This document shows, one piece after another, positions 1 to 7,896 of a DNA stretch of 64,000 nt; the first letter of the stretch is position 1, and each line of letters starts with the position of its first letter. The notes beneath the pieces were generated by a model. It did no database searches, was not told the origin of the DNA, and saw nothing but the letters and a program-made list of their open reading frames with translations. The stretch is from assembly GCA_037783415.1 (NCBI GenBank), contig JAZGTN010000051.1:1054001-1118000 (forward strand). Reading direction: 5' to 3'. The translations under genes and the position numbers were made by a program. The stretch comes from Leptasterias polaris (lineage: Eukaryota; Echinodermata; Asteroidea; Forcipulatida; Asteriidae).

Positions 1-74
1 TTGTATTTTTCCTCGACATACGGAGGTTAGATCTAAACTGGAAACTGAAGCCCCTATATTAAAGTCAGCAACGT
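1..74 (+). other. Partial type B spacer at left edge
   Basis: It lacks only the first 5 nt of a normal 79-nt B spacer, so another 5S gene must lie immediately to the left of the window. Confidence 0.9.
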
Positions 75-192
75 GTCTACTGCCATACTACGCTGAAAAC
101 ACTGGTTCTCATCTGATCACCGAAGTTAAGCATCGTCGGGCCCGGTCAGTACTTGGACGGGAGACCTCCTGGGAATACCGGGTGCTGTAGAC
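75..192 (+). rRNA. 5S rRNA copy 1, variant
   Basis: Carries C29T (wobble in helix III) and G37A in the hairpin loop region. C29T is a lineage marker of many B-spacer copies (867, 3039, 3831, 7184, 10143). G37A recurs at 34600 and 39145 on a different background. Confidence 0.93.
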
Positions 193-276
193 ATCTTTTT
201 GTATTTTTCCTCAACATACGGAGGTTAGAAACAATCTAAACTGAAGCCCCTAAATTAAAGTTAGCTACGTGTCTAG

Positions 277-394
277 GTCTACTGCCATACTACGCTGAAA
301 ACACCGGTTCTCGTCTGATCACCGAAGTTAAGCATCGTCGGGCCCGGTCAGTACTTGGACGGGAGACCTCCTGGGAATACCGGGTGCTGTAGAC
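277..394 (+). rRNA. 5S rRNA with duplicated 5' end (GTCTAG insertion)
   Basis: Six nucleotides GTCTAG precede GTCTAC, so the 5' end reads GTCTAGGTCTACTGCC. The extra hexamer near-duplicates the gene start and offers a second possible 5' terminus. The same insertion is at 3241, 6987, 7386, 10345, 14091, 14490, 17451, 17850, 24151, 28679, 30065, 31844, 35196, 36185, 38753, 39741, 40729, 44477 and 44876, 20 copies in all, each with an A-type 3' spacer end. I placed the start at the second GTCTA because it keeps the 118-nt length. Confidence 0.9.
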
Positions 395-473
395 ATCTTT
401 TGTATTTTTCCTCGACATACGGAGGTTAGATCTAAACTGGAAACTGAAGCCCCTATATTAAAGTCAGCAAAGT
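395..473 (+). other. Type B spacer, reference example
   Basis: 79 nt, with T4 then T5 terminators, CCTCGACATACGGAGG hairpin arms, and the perfect palindrome TTAGATCTAA at 426-435. It has an extra GGAAACT relative to A, then TATATTAAA and GTCAGCAAAGT or GTCAGCAACGT before the gene. Confidence 0.8.
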
Positions 474-591
474 GTCTACTGCCATACTACGCTGAAAACA
501 ACGGTTCTCGTCTGAACACCGAAGTTAAGCATCGTCGGGCCCGGTCAGTACTTGGACGGGAGACCTCCTGGGAATACCGGGTGCTGTAGAC
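474..591 (+). rRNA. 5S rRNA variant C28A/T43A
   Basis: Reads ACAACGG and TCTGAACACCG. The pair of changes is linked and recurs at 3438, 7583, 10542, 14687, 18047, 24348, 28876, 30262, 32041, 35393, 36382, 38950, 39938 and 40926, nearly always directly after a GTCTAG-insertion gene, marking an inherited multi-unit block. Confidence 0.92.
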
Positions 592-669
592 ATCTTTTTG
601 TATTTTTCCTCAACATACGGAGGTTAGAAACAATCTAAACTGAAGCCCCTAAATTAAAGTTAGCAACGT

Positions 670-787
670 GTCTACTGCCATACTACGCTGAAAACACCGG
701 TTCTCGTCTGATCTCCGAAATTAAGCATCGCCGGGCCCGGTCAGTACTTGGACGGGAGACCTCCTGGGAATACCGGGTGCTGTAGAC
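670..787 (+). rRNA. 5S rRNA variant A45T/G51A/T62C
   Basis: A45T disrupts the U32-A45 pair of helix III. T62C swaps the A16-U62 pair of helix II for A-C. T62C recurs at 3634, 10738, 24544, 25722, 26311, 29072, 30458, 32237, 35589, 36578, 36971, 40134, 40331 and 41122; G51A was noticed only here. Confidence 0.9.
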
Positions 788-1180
788 ATCTTTTGTATTT
801 TTCCTCGACATACGGAGGTTAGATCTAAACTGGAAACTGAAGCCCCTATATTAAAGTCAGCAACGTGTCTACTGCCATACAACGCTGAAAACACTGGTTC
901 TCGTCTGATCACCGAAGTTAAGCATCGTCGGGCCCGGTCAGTACTTGGACGGGAGACCTCCTGGGAATACCGGGTGCTGTAGACATCTTTTTGTATTTTT
1001 CTTCAACATACGGAGGTTAGAAACAATCTAAACTGAAGCCCCTAAATTAAAGTTAGCAACGTGTCTACTGCCATACTACGCTGAAAACACCGGTTCTCGT
1101 CTGATCACCGAAGTTAAGCATCGTCGGGCCCGGTCAGAACTTGGACGGGAGACCTCCTGGGAATACCGGGTGCTGTAGAC

Positions 1181-1261
1181 ATATTTTGTATTTTTCCTCA
1201 AAATACGGAAGTTAGATATCTAAACTGGAAACTGAAGCCCCTATATTAAAGTCAACAAAGT
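1181..1261 (+). other. Type C spacer, reference example
   Basis: 81 nt, beginning ATATTTTG. The hairpin arms are broken (CCTCAAAATACGGAAG), while the dyad is a 12-bp palindrome TTAGATATCTAA at 1212-1223. The spacer ends GTCAACAAAGT and is normally followed by a gene with C3T. Confidence 0.8.
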
Positions 1262-1379
1262 GTTTACTGCCATACTACGCTGAAAACACCGGTTCTCGTC
1301 TGATCACCGAAGTTAAGCATCGTCGGGCCCGGTCAGTACTTGGACGGGAGACCTCCAGGGAATACCGGGTGCTGTAGAC
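1262..1379 (+). rRNA. 5S rRNA variant C3T/T96A behind a C spacer
   Basis: C3T turns the C3-G116 pair of helix I into a U-G wobble, which is tolerated. T96A alters the end of box C (CTCCAGGG). The following A spacer has lost one C (AAGCCCTAAA), so a 195-nt spacing follows. This linked state recurs at 2450, 4226, 7779, 11330, 14883, 18243, 34405, 37563, 41714, 43091 and 43883. Confidence 0.92.
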
Positions 1380-1456
1380 ATCTTTTTGTATTTTTCCTCA
1401 ACATACGGAGGTTAGAAACAATCTAAACTGAAGCCCTAAATTAAAGTTAGCAACGT

Positions 1457-1574
1457 GTCTACTGCCATACTACGCTGAAAACACCGGTTCTCGTCTGATC
1501 TCCGAAGTTAAGCATCGTCGGGCCTGGTCAGTACTTGGACGGGAGACCTCCTGGGAATACCGGGTGCTGTAGAC
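1457..1574 (+). rRNA. 5S rRNA variant A45T/C69T
   Basis: Helix III pair U32-A45 is lost, and the intermediate element reads CCTGGT. Recurs after each T96A copy (2645, 4421, 7974, 8762, 11525, 15078, 15866, 18438, 19226, 33024, 34600, 37758, 39145, 41909, 43286, 44078). Confidence 0.92.
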
Positions 1575-1653
1575 ATCTTTTGTATTTTTCCTCGACATAC
1601 GGAGGTTAGATCTAAACTGGAAACTGAAGCCCCTAAATTAAAGTTAGCAATGT

Positions 1654-1774
1654 GTCTACTGCCATACTACGCTGAAAACACCGGTTCTCGTCTGATCACC
1701 GAAGTTTATAAGCATCGTCGGGCCCGGTCAGTACTTGGACGGGAGACCTCCTGGGAATACCGGGTGATGTAGAC
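1654..1774 (+). rRNA. 5S rRNA with TAT insertion in box A
   Basis: 121 nt. GAAGTTAAGC becomes GAAGTTTATAAGC, a 3-nt insertion between nt 53 and 54, inside box A and internal loop B. C111A additionally breaks G8-C111 of helix I. Box A and loop B are among the most conserved parts of 5S genes, so reduced transcription or RNA function is likely but not proven. All 27 carriers: 1654, 2052, 4618, 6782, 8171, 8959, 11722, 13886, 15275, 16063, 17246, 18635, 19423, 21389, 23553, 28081, 29860, 31246, 33221, 33619, 33808, 37955, 38353, 42106, 42504, 42693, 43483. Confidence 0.9.
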
Positions 1775-3240
1775 ATCTTTTTGTATTTTTCCTCAACATA
1801 CGGAGGTTAGAAACAATCTAAACTGAAGCCCCTAAATTAAAGTTAGCAACGTGTATACTGCCATACTACGCTGAAAACACCGGTTCTCGTCTGATCACCG
1901 AAGTTAAGCATCGTCGGGCCCGGTCAGTACTTGGACGGGAGACCTCCTGGGAATACCGGGTGCTGTAGACATATTTTGTATTTTTCCTCAAAATACGGAA
2001 GTTAGATATCTAAACTGGAAACTGAAGCCCCTATATTAAAGTCAACAAAGTGTTTACTGCCATACTACGCTGAAAACACCGGTTCTCGTCTGATCACCGA
2101 AGTTTATAAGCATCGTCGGGCCCGGTCAGTACTTGGACGGGAGACCTCCTGGGAATACCGGGTGCTGTAGACATCTTTTTGTATTTTTCCTCAACATACG
2201 GAGGTTAGAAACAATCTAAACTGAAGCCCCTAAATTAAAGTTAGCAACGTGTCTACTGCCATACTACGCTGAAAACACCGGGTCTCGTCTGATCACCGAA
2301 GTTAAGCATCGTCGGGCCCGGTCAGTACTTGGACGGGAGACCTCCTGGGAATACCGGGTGCTGTAGACATATTTTGTATTTTTCCTCAAAATACGGAAGT
2401 TAGATATCTAAACTGGAAACTGAAGCCCCTATATTAAAGTCAACAAAGTGTTTACTGCCATACTACGCTGAAAACACCGGTTCTCGTCTGATCACCGAAG
2501 TTAAGCATCGTCGGGCCCGGTCAGTACTTGGACGGGAGACCTCCAGGGAATACCGGGTGCTGTAGACATCTTTTTGTATTTTTCCTCAACATACGGAGGT
2601 TAGAAACAATCTAAACTGAAGCCCTAAATTAAAGTTAGCAACGTGTCTACTGCCATACTACGCTGAAAACACCGGTTCTCGTCTGATCTCCGAAGTTAAG
2701 CATCGTCGGGCCTGGTCAGTACTTGGACGGGAGACCTCCTGGGAATACCGGGTGCTGTAGACATCTTTTGTATTTTTCCTCGACATACGGAGGTTAGATC
2801 TAAACTGGAAACTGAAGCCCCTAAATTAAAGTTAGCAATGTGTCTACTGCCATACTACGCTGAAAACACCGGTTCTCGTCTGATCTCCGAAGTTAAGCAT
2901 CGTCGGGCCCGGTCAGTACTTGGACGGGAGACCTCCTGGGAATACCGGGTGATGTAGACATCTTTTGTATTTTTCCTCGACATACGGAGGTTAGATCTAA
3001 ACTGGAAACTGAAGCCCCTATATTAAAGTCAGCAACGTGTCTACTGCCATACTACGCTGAAAACACTGGTTCTCGTCTGATCACCGAAGTTAAGCATCGT
3101 CGGGCCCAGTCAGTACTTGGACGGGAGACCTCCTGGGAATACCGGGTGCTGTAGACATCTTTTTGTATTTTTCCTCAACATACGGAGGTTAGAAACAATC
3201 TAAACTGAAGCCCCTAAATTAAAGTTAGCTACGTGTCTAG

Positions 3241-3358
3241 GTCTACTGCCATACTACGCTGAAAACACCGGTTCTCGTCTGATCACCGAAGTTAAGCATC
3301 GTCGGGCCCGGTCAGTACTTGGACGGGAGACCTCCTGGGAATACCGGGTGCTGTAGAT
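3241..3358 (+). rRNA. 5S rRNA with 3' end GTAGAT
   Basis: C118T replaces the terminal G1-C118 pair with G-U. It also carries the GTCTAG 5' insertion. Same state at 10345, its 7104-bp partner; a third GTAGAT end is at 62437-62554 on an unrelated background. Confidence 0.9.
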
Positions 3359-4816
3359 ATCTTTTGTATTTTTCCTCGACATACGGAGGTTAGATCTAAA
3401 CTGGAAACTGAAGCTCCTATATTAAAGTCAGCAAAGTGTCTACTGCCATACTACGCTGAAAACAACGGTTCTCGTCTGAACACCGAAGTTAAGCATCGTC
3501 GGGCCCGGTCAGTACTTGGACGGGAGACCTCCTGGGAATACCGGGTGCTGTAGACATCTTTTTGTATTTTTCCTCAACATACGGAGGTTAGAAACAATCT
3601 AAACTGAAGCCCCTAAATTAAAGTTAGCAACGTGTCTACTGCCATACTACGCTGAAAACACCGGTTCTCGTCTGATCTCCGAAGTTAAGCATCGCCGGGC
3701 CCGGTCAGTACTTGGACGGGAGACCTCCTGGGAATACCGGGTGCTGTAGACATCTTTTGTATTTTTCCTCGACATACGGAGGTTAGATCTAAACTGGAAA
3801 CTGAAGCCCCTATATTAAAGTCAGCAACGTGTCTACTGCCATACAACGCTGAAAACACTGGTTCTCGTCTGATCACCGAAGTTAAGCATCGTCGGGCCCG
3901 GTCAGTACTTGGACGGGAGACCTCCTGGGAATACCGGGTGCTGTAGACATCTTTTTGTATTTTTCCTCAACATACGGAGGTTAGAAACAATCTAAACTGA
4001 AGCCCCTAAATTAAAGTTAGCAACGTGTCTACTGCCATACTACGCTGAAAACACCGGTTCTCGTCTGATCACCGAAGTTAAGCATCGTCGGGCCCGGTCA
4101 GTATTTGGACGGGAGACCTCCTGGGAATACCGGGTGCTGTAGACATATTTTGTATTTTTCCTCAAAATACGGAAGTTAGATATCTAAACTGGAAACTGAA
4201 GCCCCTATATTAAAGTCAACAAAGTGTTTACTGCCATACTACGCTGAAAACACCGGTTCTCGTCTGATCACCGAAGTTAAGCATCGTCGGGCCAGGTCAG
4301 TACTTGGATGGGAGACCTCCAGGGAATACCGGGTGCTGTAGACATCTTTTTGTATTTTTCCTCAACATACGGAGGTTAGAAACAATCTAAACTGAAGCCC
4401 TAAATTAAAGTTAGCAACGTGTTTACTGCCATACTACGCTGAAAACACCGGTTCTCGTCTGATCTCCGAAGTTAAGCATCGTCGGGCCTGGTCAGTACTT
4501 GGACGGGAGACCTCCTGGGAATACCGGGTGCTGTAGACATCTTTTGTATTTTTCCTCGACATACGGAGGTTAGATCTAAACTGGAAACTGAAGCCCCTAA
4601 ATTAAAGTTAGCAATGTGTCTACTGCCATACTACGCTGAAAACACCGGTTCTCGTTTGATCACCGAAGTTTATAAGCATCGTCGGGCCCGGTCAGTACTT
4701 GGACGGGAGACCTCCTGGGAATACCGGGTGCTGTAGACATCTTTTTGTATTTTTCCTCAACATACGGAGGTTAGAAACAATCTAAACTGAAGCCCCTAAA
4801 TTAAAGTTAGCAACGT

Positions 4817-4933
4817 GTATACTGCCATACTACGCTGAAAACACCGGTTCTCGTCTGATCACCGAAGTTAAGCATCGTCGGGCCCGGTCAGTACTTGGAC
4901 GGGAGACCTACTGGGAATACCGGTGCTGTAGAC
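4817..4933 (+). rRNA. 5S rRNA with one G deleted in helix IV/V region
   Basis: 117 nt. ATACCGGGTG reads ATACCGGTG, losing one of three G at nt 106-108, and C94A changes box C (CCTACTGG). C3T-like site reads GTATAC (C3A), a mismatch to G116. The one-G loss is seen at 4817, 8370, 9158, 11921, 15474, 16262, 18834, 19622, 21588, 46842, 49985, 51358, 55937, 56723, 60267 and 61447, on at least three backgrounds, suggesting recurrent loss or conversion. Confidence 0.88.
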
Positions 4934-5012
4934 ATCTTTTGTATTTTTCCTCGACATACGGAGGTTAGATCTAAACTGGAAACTGAAGCCCCTATATTAA
5001 CGTCAGCAACGT

Positions 5013-5130
5013 GTCTAATGCCATACTACGCTGAAAACACTGGTTCTCGTCTGATCACCGAAGTTAAGCATCGTAGGGCCCCGTCAGTACTTGGACGGGA
5101 GACCTCCTGGGAATACCGGGTGCTGTAGAC
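5013..5130 (+). rRNA. 5S rRNA variant C6A/C29T/C63A/G70C
   Basis: Begins GTCTAATGCC, breaking C6-G113, and reads GTAGGGCCCCGTC around the box A / intermediate element boundary. It always follows a one-G-deleted gene (pairs 4817/5013, 9158/9354, 11921/12117, 16262/16458, 19622/19818, 21588/21784, 46842/47038, 49985/50181, 51358/51554), so the two travel as a dimer. Confidence 0.9.
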
Positions 5131-5208
5131 ATCTTTTTGTATTTTTCCTCAACATACGGAGGTTAGAAACAATCTAAACTGAAGCCCCTAAATTAAAGTT
5201 AGCAACGT
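5131..5208 (+). other. Type A spacer, reference example
   Basis: 78 nt. In order it holds the double terminator, a CCTC/GAGG hairpin arm pair (5147-5150 and 5159-5162, 8-nt loop), a TTAGA/TCTAA inverted repeat with AACAA between arms (5163-5177), the tract GAAGCCCC, an AT-rich element TAAATTAAA at -20 to -12 from the gene, and GTTAGCAACGT. No gene or RNA family is recognised in it. Confidence 0.85.
5189..5197 (+). promoter_or_regulatory. Upstream AT-rich element at -20 to -12
   Basis: TAAATTAAA in A spacers; TATATTAAA at the same place in most B and C spacers. TATA-like elements upstream of 5S genes are known in several lineages, usually nearer -30, so a role in TFIIIB placement is only possible. 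Some B units mutate it (TATAGTAAA before 5798, TATATTAACG before 5013). Confidence 0.4.
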
Positions 5209-5257
5209 GTCTACTGCCATACTACGCTGAAAACACCGGTTCTCGTCTGATCACCGA

Positions 5258-5272
5258 AGTTAAGCATCGTCG
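5258..5272 (+). promoter_or_regulatory. Box A of the 5S internal promoter
   Basis: Gene nt 50-64, reading AGTTAAGCATCGTCG, at the position known for box A in type 1 RNA polymerase III genes. It is representative of most copies. It is interrupted by a TAT insertion in 27 copies and carries G64A in a set of right-end copies. Confidence 0.85.
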
Positions 5273-5274
5273 GG

Positions 5275-5280
5275 CCCGGT
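5275..5280 (+). promoter_or_regulatory. Intermediate element of the 5S internal promoter
   Basis: Gene nt 67-72, reading CCCGGT. Variants are CCTGGT (C69T, many copies such as 1457 and 6586), CCAGGT (4226, 11330, 56527, 57510) and CCCCGT (G70C, e.g. 5013, 46646, 55741). Confidence 0.8.
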
Positions 5281-5287
5281 CAGTACT

Positions 5288-5305
5288 TGGACGGGAGACC
5301 TCCTG
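5288..5305 (+). promoter_or_regulatory. Box C of the 5S internal promoter (TFIIIA site)
   Basis: Gene nt 80-97, reading TGGACGGGAGACCTCCTG. This is the main TFIIIA contact in well-studied 5S genes. Recurrent changes are C84T (restoring the common GGATGGG), G85A, G87C, G89C, C92T, C94A and T96A, each confined to particular lineages of units. Confidence 0.85.
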
Positions 5306-5329
5306 GGAATACCGGGTGCTGTAGACATC

Positions 5330-5342
5330 TTTTTGTATTTTT
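5330..5342 (+). terminator. Double T-run RNA polymerase III terminator
   Basis: A T5 run starts 3 nt after the gene end and a second T5 run follows after GTA. The second run is present downstream of nearly all genes, including those whose first run is weakened. Before type B and C spacers the first run is T4. Confidence 0.85.
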
Positions 5343-5600
5343 CCTCAACATACGGAGGTTAGAAACAATCTAAACTGAAGCCCCTAAATTAAAGTTAGCA
5401 ATGTGTCTACTGCCATACTACGCTGAAAACACCGGTTCTCGTCTGATCACCGAAGTTAAGCATCGTCGGGCCCGGTCAGTACTTGGACGGGAGACCTCCT
5501 GGGAATACCGGGTGCTGTAGACATATTTTTGTATTTTTCCTCAACATACGGAGGTTAGAAACAATCTAAACTGAAGCCCCTAAATTAAAGTTAGCAACGT

Positions 5601-5718
5601 GTCTACTGAAATACTACGCTGAAAACACCGGTTCTCGTCTGATCACCGAAGTTAAGCATCGTCGGGCCCGGTCAGTACTTGGACAGGAGACCTCCTGGGA
5701 ATACCGGGTGCTGTAGAC
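5601..5718 (+). rRNA. 5S rRNA variant C9A/C10A/G85A
   Basis: Begins GTCTACTGAAATAC, removing C9-G110 of helix I. G85A (GGACAGGAG) is in box C. Recurs at 12705, 20406, 22372, 25133, 26900, and with further changes at 47626 and 50769. Confidence 0.9.
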
Positions 5719-5797
5719 ATCTTTTGTATTTTTCCTCGACATACGGAGGTTAGATCTAAACTGGAAACTGAAGCCCCTATAGTAAAGACAACAAAGT

Positions 5798-5915
5798 GTC
5801 TACTGCCATACTACGCTGAAAACACCGGTTCTCGTCAGATCACCGAAGTTAAGCATCGTCGGGCCCGGTCAGTACTTGGACGGCAGACCTCCTGGGAATA
5901 CCGGGTGCTGTAGAC
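5798..5915 (+). rRNA. 5S rRNA variant G87C in box C
   Basis: GGACGGCAGACC in box C, plus T40A, which is private to this copy. The upstream element is TATAGTAAAGACAACAAAGT. G87C recurs at 12902, 20603, 22569, 25330, 27097, 47823, 50966, 52339 and 53972, always one unit after a copy of the 5601 lineage or its descendants. Confidence 0.9.
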
Positions 5916-7896
5916 ATCTTTTTGTATTTTTCCTCAACATACGGAGGTTAGAAACAATCTAAACTGAAGCCCCTAAATTAAAGTTAGCAACGTGTCTACT
6001 GCCATACTACGCTGAAAACACCAGTTCTCGTCTGATCACCGAAGTTAAGCATCGTCGGGCCCGGTCAGTACTTGGACGGGAGACCTCCTGGGAATACCGG
6101 GTGCTGTAGACATCTTTTTGTATTTTTCCTCAACATACGGAGGTTAGAAACAATCTAAACTGAAGCCCCTAAATTAAAGTTAGCAACGTGTCTACTGCCA
6201 TACTACGCTGAAAACACCGGTTCTCGTCTGATCACCGAAGTTAAGCATCGTCGGGCCCGGTCAGTACTTGGACGGGAGACCTCCTGGGAATACCGGGTGC
6301 TGTAGACATATTTTGTATTTTTCCTCAAAATACGGAAGTTAGATATCTAAACTGGAATCTGAAGCCCCTAAATTAAAGTCAGCAACGTGTCTACTGCCAT
6401 ACTACGCTGAAAACACCGGTTCTCGTCTGATCACCGAAGTTAAGCATCGTCGGGCCCGGTCAGTACTTGGACGGGAGACCTCCTGGGAATACCGGGTGCT
6501 GTAGACATCTTTTGTATTTTTCCTCGACATACGGAGGTTAGATCTAAACTGGAAACTGAAGCCCCTATATTAAAGTCAGCAAAGTGTCTACTGCCATACT
6601 ACGCTGAAAACACCGGTTCTCGTCTGATCACTGAAGTTAAGCATCGTCGGGCCTGGTCAGTACTTGGACGGGAGACCTCCTGGGAATACCGGGTGCTGTA
6701 GACATCTTTTTGTATTTTTCCTCAACATACGGAGGTTAGAAACAATCTAAACTGAAGCCCCTAAATTAAAGTTAGCAATGTGTCTACTGCCATACTACGC
6801 TGAAAACACCGGTTCTCGTCTGATCACCGAAGTTTATAAGCATCGTCGGGCCCGGTCAGTACTTGGACGGGAGACCTCCTGGGAATACCGGGTGCTGTAG
6901 ACATCTTTTTGTATTTTTCCTCAACATACGGAGGTTAGAAACAATCTCAACTGAAGCCCCTAAATTAAAGTTAGCTACGTGTCTAGGTCTACTGCCATAC
7001 TACGCTGAAAACACCGGTTCTCGTCTGATCACCGAAGTTAAGCATCGTCGGGCCCGGTCAGTACTTGGACGGGAGACCTCCTGGGAATACCGGGTGCTGT
7101 AGACATCTTTTGTATTTTTCCTCGACATACGGAGGTTAGATCTAAACTGGAAACTGAAGCCCCTATATTAAAGTCAGCAAAGTGTCTACTGCCATACTAC
7201 GCTGAAAACACTGGTTCTCGTCTGATCACCGAAGTTAAGCATCGTCGGGCCCGGTCAGTACTTGGACGGGAGACCTCCTGGGAATACCGGGTGCTGTAGA
7301 CATCTTTTTGTATTTTTCCTCAACATACGGAGGTTAGAAACAATCTAAACTGAAGCCCCTAAATTAAAGTTAGCTACGTGTCTAGGTCTACTGCCATACT
7401 ACGCTGAAAACACCGGTTCTCGTCTGATCACCGAAGTTAAGCATCGTCGGGCCCGGTCAGTACTTGGACGGGAGACCTCCTGGGAATACCGGGTGCTGTA
7501 GACATCTTTTGTATTTTTCCTCGACATACGGAGGTTAGATCTAAACTGGAAACTGAAGCCCCTATATTAAAGTCAGCAAAGTGTCTACTGCCATACTACG
7601 CTGAAAACAACGGTTCTCGTCTGAACACCGAAGTTAAGCATCGTCGGGCCCGGTCAGTACTTGGACGGGAGACCTCCTGGGAATACCGGGTGCTGTAGAC
7701 ATCTTTTTGTATTTTTCCTCAACATACGGAGGTTAGAAACAATCTAAACTGAAGCCCCTATATTAAAGTCAACAAAGTGTTTACTGCCATACTACGCTGA
7801 AAACACCGGTTCTCGTCTGATCACCGAAGTTAAGCATCGTCGGGCCCGGTCAGTACTTGGACGGGAGACCTCCAGGGAATACCGGGTGCTGTAGAC

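Larger units (their letters stand above)
75..2645 (+). rRNA. 5S rRNA genes, copies 1-14
   Basis: Gene starts: 75, 277, 474, 670, 867, 1063, 1262, 1457, 1654, 1853, 2052, 2251, 2450, 2645. Each runs 118 nt, except 1654 and 2052, which are 121 nt because of a TAT insertion. Copies at 75-1853 match those at 3039-4817 at a constant offset of 2964, and 1063-1654 match 2251-2842 at 1188. Spacers alternate A with B or C. The feature interval ends at the last start; that gene finishes at 2762. Confidence 0.95.
5209..5326 (+). rRNA. 5S rRNA, reference copy of the array
   Basis: This copy matches the array consensus throughout and is used as the numbering standard. The ends pair as helix I (nt 1-6 with 113-118, then 8-9 with 110-111). 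The helix II core is nt 16-21 with 57-62 and helix III includes nt 29-32 with 45-48. Two departures from ideal pairing are built into the consensus: U7 opposite U112, and C19 opposite U59. Compared with the common metazoan wording of box C (TTGGATGGGAGACCGCC), this array has C84 and T93. The start is the G of GTCTAC because it pairs with the terminal C of GTAGAC; the exact +1 is inferred, not measured. Length 118 nt is close to the 119-121 nt typical of eukaryotic 5S rRNA. Confidence 0.96.

Noticed and set aside
721..912. Recurrent 63-residue minus-strand reading frame, also at 3685, 10789, 20850, 24595, 25773 and elsewhere
   Set aside because: It is the antisense of 5S gene, spacer and next gene. 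It recurs only because the repeat recurs, and it disappears with single-base unit variants. No protein signature.
4895..5128. Recurrent plus-strand frames of 76-104 residues
   Set aside because: Translation of the 3' half of one 5S gene, a spacer and most of the next. Open in some units only because indels alter frame. Homology to anything would be to mistranslated 5S rDNA.
5131..5208. Hidden small RNA gene (tRNA, spliced leader, snRNA) in the spacer
   Set aside because: At 77-81 nt the spacer has no tRNA A/B boxes, no splice-donor-bearing leader and no Sm site that I can recognise.
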